Under the pieces are notes generated by a model. The model made no database searches and was not told the origin of the DNA. It saw only the letters and a list, made by a program, of their open reading frames with translations. A DNA stretch of 64,000 bases from Chryseobacterium sp. G0162 (GTDB lineage: Bacteria; Bacteroidota; Bacteroidia; Flavobacteriales; Weeksellaceae), in contig NZ_CP033922.1 of NCBI RefSeq assembly GCF_003815715.1, positions 4,078,001 through 4,142,000 of the forward strand. The letters run 5' to 3'. The position numbers were made by a program, and so were the translations under genes. The stretch's first letter is position 1. Every line of letters begins with the position of its first letter. Below are positions 26,601-34,054 of this stretch, piece after piece.

Positions 26601-28114
26601 GTAATCTGCTTGCTGATGTATCTTTTGCGACCAGGGAGGAGAAAATAATTAGACTTGGATTTTCACTTGATAGTATGAAGGATATGCTTAATTTCGAAAA
26701 AATTGAAGAGCTGGAAGCATTTAATAACCGTTTTGCTGATAAGCATGTGAAGCCTGTAAGGTCAGACTATCAAAATATTATGTCTTATCTTGAGTCTTTA
26801 TTTCTGGTATGCCAGCAGTGGCCAGAAATGCAGAAAATTAGCTTTGAGCTGGAAATAGCAAGATTTCTTTCCATTTTTTCGGAGCAGGGTAAATTGCTGA
26901 ATGCCAAGAAACAAGGGTTAGCAAAGAGAATTGCTATGCATTATATTAATGATCCTTGCTATCAGAAGGAAGCATATGAGGAAGGGGATCTGAAAGATAA
27001 GTGGGGAGTTTATGGCCCAACGGCAAGAAATATTTCAGTAAGGATACTGTTAAAATTGCTGCATGCATTCGGTGACAAGGAGATCCAGGGAATGGTAGCA
27101 GATTTAATGGCAGACAATGAAAAGATTACTAGATATTTTGCACTTGCTGGGTTACCTTACTTTTGGAGACATGATAAAGGGCTTTTCTGGAAAATTGTTG
27201 AAGAACGATCTAGGATAGAAGGTGATGGTATGAGTTTAAACAAATTGATGCTTGCGGTTTGCCATAATGACATTATGGATGCAGATCCTCTAAAAGTTGA
27301 AGATTTTGTGGCTTCAGTTTTACAAAAAATGAGCGATTCATTGATCGATCCTGCTCAGGAATATTGGCGTGTTTTGGTTGTCATCATGCTAAAAATGGTT
27401 GTATTCCAAAAGAGCGTACGTATGGGTGAAATCATTAGAGAAAACCTAGGAGTGAAACCCTTTGTCAATGGATTGATCTTTGAGATAATGAAAACAATTG
27501 ATCCGCACTCAGAAAAGAACAATTATATTGAAGAACCTGCGAAATATGAGGATCTGTTGGGTTTGGTTATGAGTATTGCCGAATACCAGTTTGAAATGAT
27601 CCAAGATCCAGCAGTTTCCAATGGAAAGAAATCTGATGCGTACGAAGTAGTCTACCACTTAATTATGCATCTTTATTTCACCGTTGATAGAGGCAAAGGT
27701 GAAAATAAGAATAATTCTATTGGCAGAATTGAAAAGCTGGCTTTCTACCATAAAATAAAACCGGTGATAACCTATATTGTAGAGCAATTGGTTCTCGAGC
27801 AAAGTGGCAATGCAACTGCTCGTGCGGGCTTTTATCTGATGCAAATGATAAACAGCCTTTTTGAACTGGATCCTCAGAACATGCTGTCTTTTACAGAGTC
27901 AATCGTCTGTTCGTCTTCCATATCTGGATTTACAAATGATTATTCAATGCTCAAGGAAATCATAAAAATGACGGAAGCTATTTTAACAGATTATCGTGAA
28001 TTGCTTGATCAAAAGGAGAATTTCAACAATCTGATTTCAATATTGGACTATTTTTCAAATTCAGGCTGGCAGGAAGCTATGGAGATGACTTGGAGGATAA
28101 AAGAGGCATTTTAA
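23603..28114 (+). CDS. SMEK-nuclease STAND NTPase with long helical sensor (Avs-like)
   Basis: 1503 residues. Residues 1-145 match the SMEK-type PD-(D/E)xK domain: Glu37 in 'FAEHSFKDILN', Asp66 in 'SSYDLLCEKN', and Gln77-Val-Thr-Ser in 'FVQVTSNKK'. Residues 185-480 are a P-loop NTPase of STAND type: Walker A 'GGPGYGKS' (213-220), Walker B 'SILIFDAYD' (277-285), sensor 'VSVRTYD' (315-321) and a winged-helix-like end 'KIAFTHNILLDFAIAKFLLQ'. The remaining thousand residues are alpha-helical HEAT/TPR-like repeats. This nuclease-STAND-sensor order is that of Avs antiphage sensors, which bind a phage protein, oligomerise and activate the nuclease. The specific Avs subtype is not one I recognise. 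It forms its own transcription unit. Confidence 0.68.
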   Translation: MSKPEYFQNITKYLINYVAYLEYNNSLGLSDYTIFAEHSFKDILNKIFGWNLVNANFIKKNQSSYDLLCEKNGVFVQVTSNKKHKQKYDSSIQSFKKLNVRANRFIVLFIRMGLNKQLLESVKENGITYEAFDVPKLLDYIFENCSTPGKFQEINEILEEMLQPTMVGSKKHIPIKLPEQKIMPLSNGIYVDRSRLVEDLFSFVQNDNGLLIGGPGYGKSYILEELQRYCVERSVNCYLIRINDLTTGTYEEIGEELKVNRDWLGVLGQLKHSEHRSILIFDAYDTAKDGTLKANIMKAIKKSLSDLGDDWRVLVSVRTYDATKSIKLLEMFPNGNINRQFSCRYFDIPQLLDTDVEAALDAIPEFKNILKKCNEELRKLLRIPYFLNIFYLILNGDRFKVKTFIDVQSEEELLNKFWTNKIDDSLEKIIFLKKMTAHMAEKQSLSCDLSLIVNEQNTAVLHELISSGIVEEVSITKQKIAFTHNILLDFAIAKFLLQEQIKEQVNYVQKNEKMPFIFRQAFIYFYSKLYRDENATFWQHYFKIAEQDSPIFRLFHQTSLIYVLVNLYRKAEDIDIIYLEQDTQKRASIIKKVLEVIRFITKGNLREKDVDLLLRVSSDLHISHLWEIGILIQNGIEQFSGTKNSKMIAKLSAASFLCFDFILEKRKELRYKNYVDRNGGWRIIHNLCRTLPCNSAKVEKYFKRILLLLKEEDFPITYFNELAENITTIFLFKRGLAVKIYKTLYFHVENSDRVTNFGTSALVLRSNRKQDFSMIHYILEEKFNELLEIDFDEAMRLGFSIYELADNGYEGYRYRSAELKVGKLKSKIRSDYSRYDFDEDKGPSSYADRILQFVFENFNEKKNFNTGVGHIESVIPEIVSAMLWRRLIKNMVKYPEAIEGIAYQVLIERQFYIFDETLFECGELLNKVWPYFSKAKKQNVENVIIALLKATEFDLYPGMAESRVNQLLNCIPFGNVISDAAKEILDNQEKIPNQPLIQHGNLLADVSFATREEKIIRLGFSLDSMKDMLNFEKIEELEAFNNRFADKHVKPVRSDYQNIMSYLESLFLVCQQWPEMQKISFELEIARFLSIFSEQGKLLNAKKQGLAKRIAMHYINDPCYQKEAYEEGDLKDKWGVYGPTARNISVRILLKLLHAFGDKEIQGMVADLMADNEKITRYFALAGLPYFWRHDKGLFWKIVEERSRIEGDGMSLNKLMLAVCHNDIMDADPLKVEDFVASVLQKMSDSLIDPAQEYWRVLVVIMLKMVVFQKSVRMGEIIRENLGVKPFVNGLIFEIMKTIDPHSEKNNYIEEPAKYEDLLGLVMSIAEYQFEMIQDPAVSNGKKSDAYEVVYHLIMHLYFTVDRGKGENKNNSIGRIEKLAFYHKIKPVITYIVEQLVLEQSGNATARAGFYLMQMINSLFELDPQNMLSFTESIVCSSSISGFTNDYSMLKEIIKMTEAILTDYRELLDQKENFNNLISILDYFSNSGWQEAMEMTWRIKEAF

Positions 28115-28355
28115 TCATGTTTTTTAGTATTGTTTATGGAGACCATATACATATATCGTAAGGTTTGCTATGTCAATTTAACTATAGTGGTAGAAAGCCA
28201 AGAGTTTTGAAATACCCGAACCTTTAGCAATGGTCCGATAAAAATATTGATACATTGTACAGTCATACTATAAAAAGAAAGAACTCGCACATTTTGTTAG
28301 GAATTTAGTACCTAATTTAAAATTTCTATATTAAACCCAAAAAAGATTTATTATT

Positions 28356-29324
28356 GTGGAAATGGACTGGATGGATACCGAGTATATAGAAACGGTGCTA
28401 AAAGATAAAAAAGGGCTTGAATTTCAGAAATACGTGGAAAATTTCCTTCGGAAAAAGTATGTCGGCGAGTTTCAGCAGGTGGATTCAAAAGGCAGGCTGG
28501 GGGACGGTGGGAAGGATGGGTATATACGGAGTACCAGGGAATATTTTGCAATATCCTCGCAAGAGGATGACCTGCCGCGGAAAATAAGACGGGATTTTAT
28601 TAGCTGCGTTAATAAGAACCTCCTTGTGAATAAATTCATTTTTGTAAGCTATCAAAAAATAGGTCCCAGGGAGTGCGATGTTCTTGACCAGTTGCAGTTG
28701 AATCACCCGGATATAAAGTTTGAAACGATGAACGCCAGGTATATTGCGAAGGAAATGGTTCACTTTTCAAAAAGGGACGTATTGGCGGTTCTTGGAAAGC
28801 CCTTGCCTTTTTTAGATCCGAACATAATCTATTTTCACGAAGAACGGGAAAAAAGAGTTTCTTTTACCCTTTGGGAGTCGGCAAAAGATTCCGTTCCTGT
28901 ATATATTGCTGTGGCAGTTGTATGTGGATTATTCTGTGGAATCTCCCTCCATTACATGACTGAAAGTGCCATGCTGTTAGCTTTTGTAGGTTCATTAGCA
29001 CTGTTGTTTGTTTACTATAAATTAGGTAAGAAGAGCCTAAAAAATTTTAAATATGCCCACAAAATAGTTTTCCTGATACTAACAGACAGACTTCGAAGAG
29101 GAGGGGAGACTATTCTTAACGAAAACTTCCATTTGACAGTAAGCTGGGATCAGGGGTGGAATTTTTCGATCCGGCATAGATCTGCAGACTGTATCAAAAA
29201 GGGCTGTTCGGGGAAAGTTTATCTGTATAATACGGAAGTGAACACCTTTATTGGAAGATGTGAAAAGGACGACATCAACCATACGTATAATGTGGATAGG
29301 AATTTTTACGCTGATCTGAATTAA
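28356..29324 (+). CDS. Restriction-endonuclease-like domain with two membrane helices
   Basis: 322 residues from a GTG; the ATG at 28362 is an equally good start two codons later. Residues 15-75 carry an Mrr-like PD-(D/E)xK pattern: 'LEFQKYVENFL' (Glu28), 'LGDGGKDGYIR' (Asp50 and Asp54) and 'YFAISSQEDD', where the usual Q-x-K is replaced by Ser-Ser-Gln-Glu. The catalytic Lys may therefore be missing or displaced. Two hydrophobic helices follow (about 180-199 and 203-221). The final 100 residues are beta-rich ('HLTVSWDQGWNFSIRH') with Cys pairs. A nuclease-like domain tethered to the membrane would be unusual. It may act as a sensor or as a membrane-disrupting effector. It lies downstream of the STAND gene with its own upstream region. 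Confidence 0.5.
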   Translation: MEMDWMDTEYIETVLKDKKGLEFQKYVENFLRKKYVGEFQQVDSKGRLGDGGKDGYIRSTREYFAISSQEDDLPRKIRRDFISCVNKNLLVNKFIFVSYQKIGPRECDVLDQLQLNHPDIKFETMNARYIAKEMVHFSKRDVLAVLGKPLPFLDPNIIYFHEEREKRVSFTLWESAKDSVPVYIAVAVVCGLFCGISLHYMTESAMLLAFVGSLALLFVYYKLGKKSLKNFKYAHKIVFLILTDRLRRGGETILNENFHLTVSWDQGWNFSIRHRSADCIKKGCSGKVYLYNTEVNTFIGRCEKDDINHTYNVDRNFYADLN

Positions 29325-29377
29325 TGTGCATTCTAACTGCTTTTTAAAGAACTTAGATTCTTGATTTTATTTATTCG

Positions 29378-29385
29378 TATATTTG
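29378..29385 (+). promoter_or_regulatory. -7 promoter element (tatatttg) for the DGQHR-HEPN pair
   Basis: Exact TAnnTTTG match 58 bases before the ATG at 29443. No clear -33 partner. Confidence 0.4.
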
Positions 29386-29442
29386 GAAATAGCATAACCT
29401 TAGGTGTAAGTTCACTTAGACAATAATTTCAAAATCGATTAC

Positions 29443-30696
29443 ATGTATAGTTTAAAAGTATTGGATCATAAAGACCTGAATGATAGGGAATGGGTTCTCT
29501 GTAAAGGGAATTTAAATGATTATTTGAATAGTTTAAAACCTGAATTTTACAATTTTTCTATTCAAAGGAAAATCATTGAGAATCAATATTTGGATACATT
29601 GGTTTCCACGGTCAAAGATGGCGATCCATTACCGATGATAACATTAACCCATAATTCTCCAAGATTAAATATTCAAATCGGAGGGGACATATTGTTAGAT
29701 ATGCACCATGTTGAAATTTTAGATGGTTTACAGCGTACTTTTAGGCTTTGGGCCCATAATCAGCTTGTTAAAGAGTTTTACCATTCTGGAATTGATGACC
29801 CTGGTACATTTGCAAAAGTGATCAAAGAGAAATATCCGATTTTCTTTGATACAGGAATTGTGACCTACGGTAAGATCAAGAATTTATTTGAGAATAATGA
29901 ATTTGAAACGATCAGAAATGCATATAGCAACTTCGAAGTTTATTTTATTGTCTGGTTGAATTTAAGTCCGAAGAGAGTAATTCATAAAATGCTTGTTTTG
30001 AATGCAGGACAAAAGAGCGTAACTATTACACATCAATTCGAACTGTTATTTTTATATCTGTGGGAAGATCTTCAAAAAGAATTGAAGGGTGAAATTCGGC
30101 TTTTCAGGGAAAAAGATAAAGAGGCATTTGCTATTAAAAGAGGTAAGAGAGAGGTTGGTGACTATTTATTTAGTTCAATTATCGTTGGTTTAAGATCTTT
30201 CATTGAAAAAAAACCTGTAAGGGTAAGTGTTGACGATCTAGATGTGACGGAACTTTTAAATGAGTCGAGTGAGTTTCCACTAAACGAAAATATTTTTAAT
30301 CCTGATTTTATAGCAATTTACCTCAGATATCTTAAAGATCTGGATGCTGCAGTAGTTGAAAAGTATGGTGAAGAGGGTAGCAAATGGTTCGTAAAAGATA
30401 CTACGCTGTCGGGATTGTTGGCCGGTATCGGGAGTTTTGCTGAAATCCATGACGAATTTTCAACAAATATGCTTATTGACTCTTATGTAGAAAATATCAA
30501 AAGACTAATTGATAAGGTGTATACATTTGGATTGAATCTTGAACAATTTACCGCTGAGTATAATATGTTATCCAGTCGATCTGTTAATATTGGATATTTT
30601 ATCAGAAATGTGATAAAGGACTATACTGTGAAGCTTTTATCAGGTAATAATCCAACGTGGAGCGAGGTATTTAGTTCAAATTATAAAAAAGCCTAA
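29443..30696 (+). CDS. DGQHR/ParB-like (DndB-related) protein
   Basis: 417 residues. 'HHVEILDGLQRTFRLWAHN' carries Asp94-Gly-Leu-Gln-Arg98, a variant of the DGQHR motif found in the DndB/ParB-Srx-like superfamily. 'KMLVLNAGQKSVTITHQFE' matches the conserved second segment of those proteins ('fvxiNxxqkxvs..h..dl'). Related proteins act as DNA-binding regulators, as in phosphorothioate islands, or as nuclease-like NTP-using enzymes. No Dnd genes are present here. The stop is followed after three bases by the ATG of the HEPN gene, so the two proteins are made from one message and very likely work together. Length is close to that of DndB-like proteins. Confidence 0.6.
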   Translation: MYSLKVLDHKDLNDREWVLCKGNLNDYLNSLKPEFYNFSIQRKIIENQYLDTLVSTVKDGDPLPMITLTHNSPRLNIQIGGDILLDMHHVEILDGLQRTFRLWAHNQLVKEFYHSGIDDPGTFAKVIKEKYPIFFDTGIVTYGKIKNLFENNEFETIRNAYSNFEVYFIVWLNLSPKRVIHKMLVLNAGQKSVTITHQFELLFLYLWEDLQKELKGEIRLFREKDKEAFAIKRGKREVGDYLFSSIIVGLRSFIEKKPVRVSVDDLDVTELLNESSEFPLNENIFNPDFIAIYLRYLKDLDAAVVEKYGEEGSKWFVKDTTLSGLLAGIGSFAEIHDEFSTNMLIDSYVENIKRLIDKVYTFGLNLEQFTAEYNMLSSRSVNIGYFIRNVIKDYTVKLLSGNNPTWSEVFSSNYKKA

Positions 30697-30699
30697 TGT

Positions 30700-31926
30700 A
30701 TGACTGGTAGAGAGATACTTTTAAGATTTTATAAGTTAGTACACGACCATTATACATTGGCAATTCCTGATTTTGACGACCAGTTATTAGTTGATTCCAA
30801 TGATGTCATTGTCGATAATATGAGGGCAACTCCAACAATAGTGGCAAAGCCGAAAATCCATGATTTTCTGAATGTTTTTAAGGAAAGTAAAATTGGTGCA
30901 GATTATTTAGACGATGAGTTTGATGTCCTGGAAGATGTTAAGATAATAGATTTTTCCTTAGCAGAATTTCAAAAAAGAAATCGTGCATTTAGCTATTCGG
31001 ATACCGAGTTTGGTTACCTGTCGTTGGTAAAGTTGTCCAAGATTTCTCCGTTATCAAGTATTTCTTCAACTTCCACGGAATACCGAACATTAATAGACTT
31101 CATTTCTACAGCAATCGAAAAAGGTGAAGATATTAAAGTAACGTCCTTATTGGACCTGATTGAAAATTCTGATGTAAATAGCGGATTATTAGTTCATAAA
31201 ATCGTTCCTACTAATAGTGACTTAAGTACCTATTCGTATTTATATTACAAAGAACTGTTACAAGGCGGAGAAATTGAATTGGATTCTGATTTAATGTATT
31301 CAGGTATTCATGGTGCTACAGCTACTTTGAGACCTACTACAAGATATGAGCAATATTTTGAGTTATATGATATTATCAATGAACTCAATTTAGCAAAGGA
31401 TATAATAACAAGATTTCTTAAACTTTATCATATAATAGAGTACTTAGTTTATAGAAGGGAGTTGGTCGAACTTGAGCAAAAGGCACGTACCAATCGCACT
31501 TTCATCAGAGAAATCCACAGCTTTACAGGCAAATCTCAGTCAGATAGCGAGTTAAATGTTCTCAAAAAAAATTTTAAGAAAATATTTGACGCTGAAATCG
31601 CTGCCAATGGATTTGATATTAATCCGCTTACAGTGCAAGCAGCTAGTTTCTTAAGAACTTACTGGGGGATCAATGTTGACGCTACCAACCGGTTGAATTG
31701 TACCGATGCCACGAATGTTGTTAATCTGATCTATAGAATAAGAAATAGTATTGTTCACAACAAAGAAAGCGAATTTCATATTACTACGTCAAATCCAGAT
31801 GAATATGGTGAAGTTATTGCTTTATTAAAAAAAATCATAGAGATTCTTGAGCGGCAAGTTTTGAACAAAATATCAAGTGATGATGTCATGATAAGTTATC
31901 AAAATGATCACATTGAACTTTATTAA
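30700..31926 (+). CDS. HEPN-motif protein paired with the DGQHR protein
   Basis: 408 residues, soluble. The C-terminal helical domain ends in 'LIYRIRNSIVHNKESEF', where Arg348-Asn-Ser-Ile-Val-His353 is the R-x4-H motif of HEPN ribonucleases or HEPN-fold toxins. Upstream helices 'FELYDIINELNLAKDI' and 'LKLYHIIEYLVYRRELV' complete the bundle. The first 200 residues are of unknown fold. The ATG lies three bases after the stop of the DGQHR gene. A HEPN effector held in check or guided by a ParB-like partner is the simplest reading, either as a toxin-antitoxin-like or an antiviral pair. I know of no named system with exactly this composition. Confidence 0.55.
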   Translation: MTGREILLRFYKLVHDHYTLAIPDFDDQLLVDSNDVIVDNMRATPTIVAKPKIHDFLNVFKESKIGADYLDDEFDVLEDVKIIDFSLAEFQKRNRAFSYSDTEFGYLSLVKLSKISPLSSISSTSTEYRTLIDFISTAIEKGEDIKVTSLLDLIENSDVNSGLLVHKIVPTNSDLSTYSYLYYKELLQGGEIELDSDLMYSGIHGATATLRPTTRYEQYFELYDIINELNLAKDIITRFLKLYHIIEYLVYRRELVELEQKARTNRTFIREIHSFTGKSQSDSELNVLKKNFKKIFDAEIAANGFDINPLTVQAASFLRTYWGINVDATNRLNCTDATNVVNLIYRIRNSIVHNKESEFHITTSNPDEYGEVIALLKKIIEILERQVLNKISSDDVMISYQNDHIELY

Positions 31927-31997
31927 AATTTACTGCAAAATTTTAAGAGAATTCATAGTTTGGCAGACTATAACAAGAAAAATATAGCAGATAGCGT

Positions 31998-32031
31998 AAT
32001 CCGGGGCCAATAGCATTGGCTTCGGATTTTT
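31998..32031 (+). terminator. Intrinsic terminator after the DGQHR-HEPN pair
   Basis: Long GC-containing hairpin: aatccg-g-ggccaa pairs with ttggc-tt-cggatt, then T5. Confidence 0.8.
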
Positions 32032-32056
32032 GTATCATAAGAATAAAGTTTAAAAG

Positions 32057-32094
32057 ATACCCCTTATAGAATCTTTACAGATTATAAGGGGTAT
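32057..32094. repeat. Perfect 12-bp inverted repeat forming a 38-base hairpin
   Basis: The outer arms ataccccttata and tataaggggtat are exactly complementary. The 14-base loop can form a further 4-bp stem (atct-ttac-agat). There is no T run, so it is not an ordinary terminator. It sits between the cargo terminator and the right tRNA-like unit. Confidence 0.75.
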
Positions 32095-32133
32095 GACAAT
32101 ATTGCTATGCATAAACGTTGGAAATCTTTTTTA

Positions 32134-32238
32134 AGGTTCGGATCTCTACACAGATTCGAACTATTCCTTTTCAAATAGTGTAGAATCACTGTTTTAATCA
32201 TTCTCAATTTATTACCACGATTCTGCCAAATAATTATA
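32134..32238. repeat. tRNA-3'-end-like remnant unit 3 (right side of cargo)
   Basis: Contains gattcgaact (32153-32162), a T-loop-like sequence as in the left units. After the same spacing, about 62 bases, comes ccacgattctgcca followed by aataattat. The last 20 bases match unit 2 at all but about three positions. It is in the same orientation as units 1 and 2. Confidence 0.55.
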
Positions 32239-32454
32239 AATTATATTTCAATTGCTATTACCAATAAACAAAGGAGTTGAATAGAACCAATAAAAAGGAC
32301 TCTAACATTCTCCTGCGGAACATTGAAGTCAATTTAGCATTGTTGAAACAGCTCCACTGTATTAAGATAGCCGGATGATAGGAGAGAGAGTATATTCTAT
32401 GTAACTCAAATTTTGCAGCTTCCTAAAATATTTTGTGAAAAAGAAGCTAGTGTT

Positions 32455-33582
32455 TTAATTTAATGAATTTTTACTATTCAAATCCAATTTAATTTTTTCC
32501 GAGGCCACTTTTGTTAGTTCATCTACAATCCTCAGATAAACCTCTGTGGTTTTAACATCCTTATGCCCTAATAATTTTGAGACCGTGTAGATATGCGTAC
32601 CCGATGTCAGCTGTAAAGTAGCGAATGTGTGACGAAAACCATGGAATGTAAAATGTTTTTTTATTCCAGCATTTTTAAGCCATTCAGGGAGGAATTTGAT
32701 TACGTCAGAATAGGTTAGACCCTCGAAAATTTTTGCATCATATTCACCATGAGGATTCAGTAGTGAAAGGGTATCATCTGAAATAGGGTAGTATTCTGCC
32801 TTTCCCGTTTTATTCTGCTTATATAGTATATAATAATTTCCGGATGTTCCCTGTATATCGCCCCACTTTAGATTTTCAATATCGCAGAAGCGAAGCCCGG
32901 TTAGTGCAGAAAACAGGCCTGCTTTCTTAACAAGAGGGGAGCTGCATTCGGAATTGGCCATTTTTTGTAATTCATCCCTAAAAAGGTAAGGTCTATGGGT
33001 ATCATTTATTTTGATATTATAAATGGCATTTCCGAGATCTGCCGAAATGTATCTGTTTCTATAGGCTTTTTTAAGAACGGATTTAAACCTTGAAAAATAA
33101 GTGGAAGCCGTATTCTTTTGAATTTTTCTTTTTGAGCGTCCAAGCGCAGGAGAAGATAGTAGATAATTCTTATACGCCTCACAGAGTGTTTCATTAAGAT
33201 GTTTAAATAGAAATACTTTGCCCACAAATTTTTTAAAATAGGTAACTGCCATACTCCAGTGCATGGATCCTGGTCTTTTATCTGCTTCTTTTTGAAAAAA
33301 CTCTACAAAATCAGCATTCAATTTTGTTTTAATCAGAAATCCATAGTCAGCATTATCAAGGTCAATTTGCCGCTGAGCACGTATATGCTGAGCCAATGAA
33401 GCGGTTTTTTTATTATGAAGTTTTTCAAATTCGGATTTCGGCCGATTGTAAATGTATAGTTTGAGATAAAATTTTCTAAGCAGCTTGCCGGTTGTTTCAC
33501 TTTGGATAGGGGGATAAATGTCTAAATACAAGCTTTTTCTTCCTTTACCTATCGGCTTATGGCGCAAGGTTACTTTTGCCAT
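32455..33582 (-). CDS. Tyrosine recombinase / integrase of the island
   Basis: 375 residues from the ATG at 33582. A TTG-started extension to 33639 adds 19 residues without domain character. The N terminus 'KVTLRHKPIGKGRKSLYLDI' is the arm-binding strand-rich domain of Bacteroidota phage-type integrases, followed by the SAM-like core-binding domain ('FLFKHLNETLCEAYKNYLLS'). The catalytic domain shows Arg in 'LTGLRFCDIENLKW', Lys in 'NKTGKAEYY', His-x-x-Arg in 'FHGFRHTFATL', His in 'LLGHKDVKTT' and the nucleophile Tyr in 'TEVYLRIVD' (about residue 349). All catalytic residues are therefore present and the enzyme should be active. It lies about 1 kb from the attachment copy at the mnmE end and is the likely driver of island insertion there. 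Confidence 0.9.
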   Translation of the reverse strand: MAKVTLRHKPIGKGRKSLYLDIYPPIQSETTGKLLRKFYLKLYIYNRPKSEFEKLHNKKTASLAQHIRAQRQIDLDNADYGFLIKTKLNADFVEFFQKEADKRPGSMHWSMAVTYFKKFVGKVFLFKHLNETLCEAYKNYLLSSPALGRSKRKIQKNTASTYFSRFKSVLKKAYRNRYISADLGNAIYNIKINDTHRPYLFRDELQKMANSECSSPLVKKAGLFSALTGLRFCDIENLKWGDIQGTSGNYYILYKQNKTGKAEYYPISDDTLSLLNPHGEYDAKIFEGLTYSDVIKFLPEWLKNAGIKKHFTFHGFRHTFATLQLTSGTHIYTVSKLLGHKDVKTTEVYLRIVDELTKVASEKIKLDLNSKNSLN

Positions 33583-33703
33583 GATCTTGGTATTAGGGAT
33601 TAGGGTAGATTTGGGGTTAGTCAAACTGACCCATAGCAAACGCTATTGAAGTCCTCTAAAATATCAGGAAGTCAATTTTACTCTATTTTGGAGGCTATTG
33701 ATT

Positions 33704-34054
33704 CTAATAAATTAGTGCCAGATCTAATACATTAATTCTTGTTTTTCTCACAGATAGGTTGATGGCTTTTAGGCGGCCTGTAGTAATTAAGAAATACACC
33801 ATTTTTGTACTGCATTTTAATATTGCAGAAGTTTCTTTGACCGTAAGGTATATCGGCGGACTTATAGATTGGTACTTTAGTTCTTCAATATTTCGAACCG
33901 CATACCTTGTGTAATCTATTTTTTTATTTCTTTGTTCGAGTTTATAGGCTTTTCTATTGCAAGTGTGACTACAGTATCTGGTAACTATAGTTTTAGCAAT
34001 GAATTTTGTACCGCAATATTGGCAGACTCTTTCAATTCTGATATTTGAGCTCAT
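33704..34054 (-). CDS. Excisionase-like HTH protein with N-terminal zinc ribbon
   Basis: 116 residues from the ATG at 34054. A TTG start at 34075 is possible but weak. The N terminus has four Cys in two pairs, 'VCQYCGTKF' and 'RYCSHTCNRK', a small zinc-binding knuckle. The C-terminal half 'YLTVKETSAILKCSTKMVYF' followed by 'TGRLKAINLSVRKTRI' is the MerR/HTH_17 excisionase-type helix-turn-helix with wing. It sits upstream of the integrase in the same direction, 120 bases away. It probably works as recombination directionality factor or as regulator of the integrase. The family is common beside Bacteroidota integrases. Confidence 0.68.
   Translation of the reverse strand: MSSNIRIERVCQYCGTKFIAKTIVTRYCSHTCNRKAYKLEQRNKKIDYTRYAVRNIEELKYQSISPPIYLTVKETSAILKCSTKMVYFLITTGRLKAINLSVRKTRINVLDLALIY

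Larger units (their letters stand above)
31927..32454. other. Intergenic region between cargo and integrase
   Basis: About 530 bases without a gene. It holds the terminator, the 38-base hairpin and the right tRNA-like unit listed separately. The rest up to the integrase stop shows nothing I can name. Confidence 0.5.
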
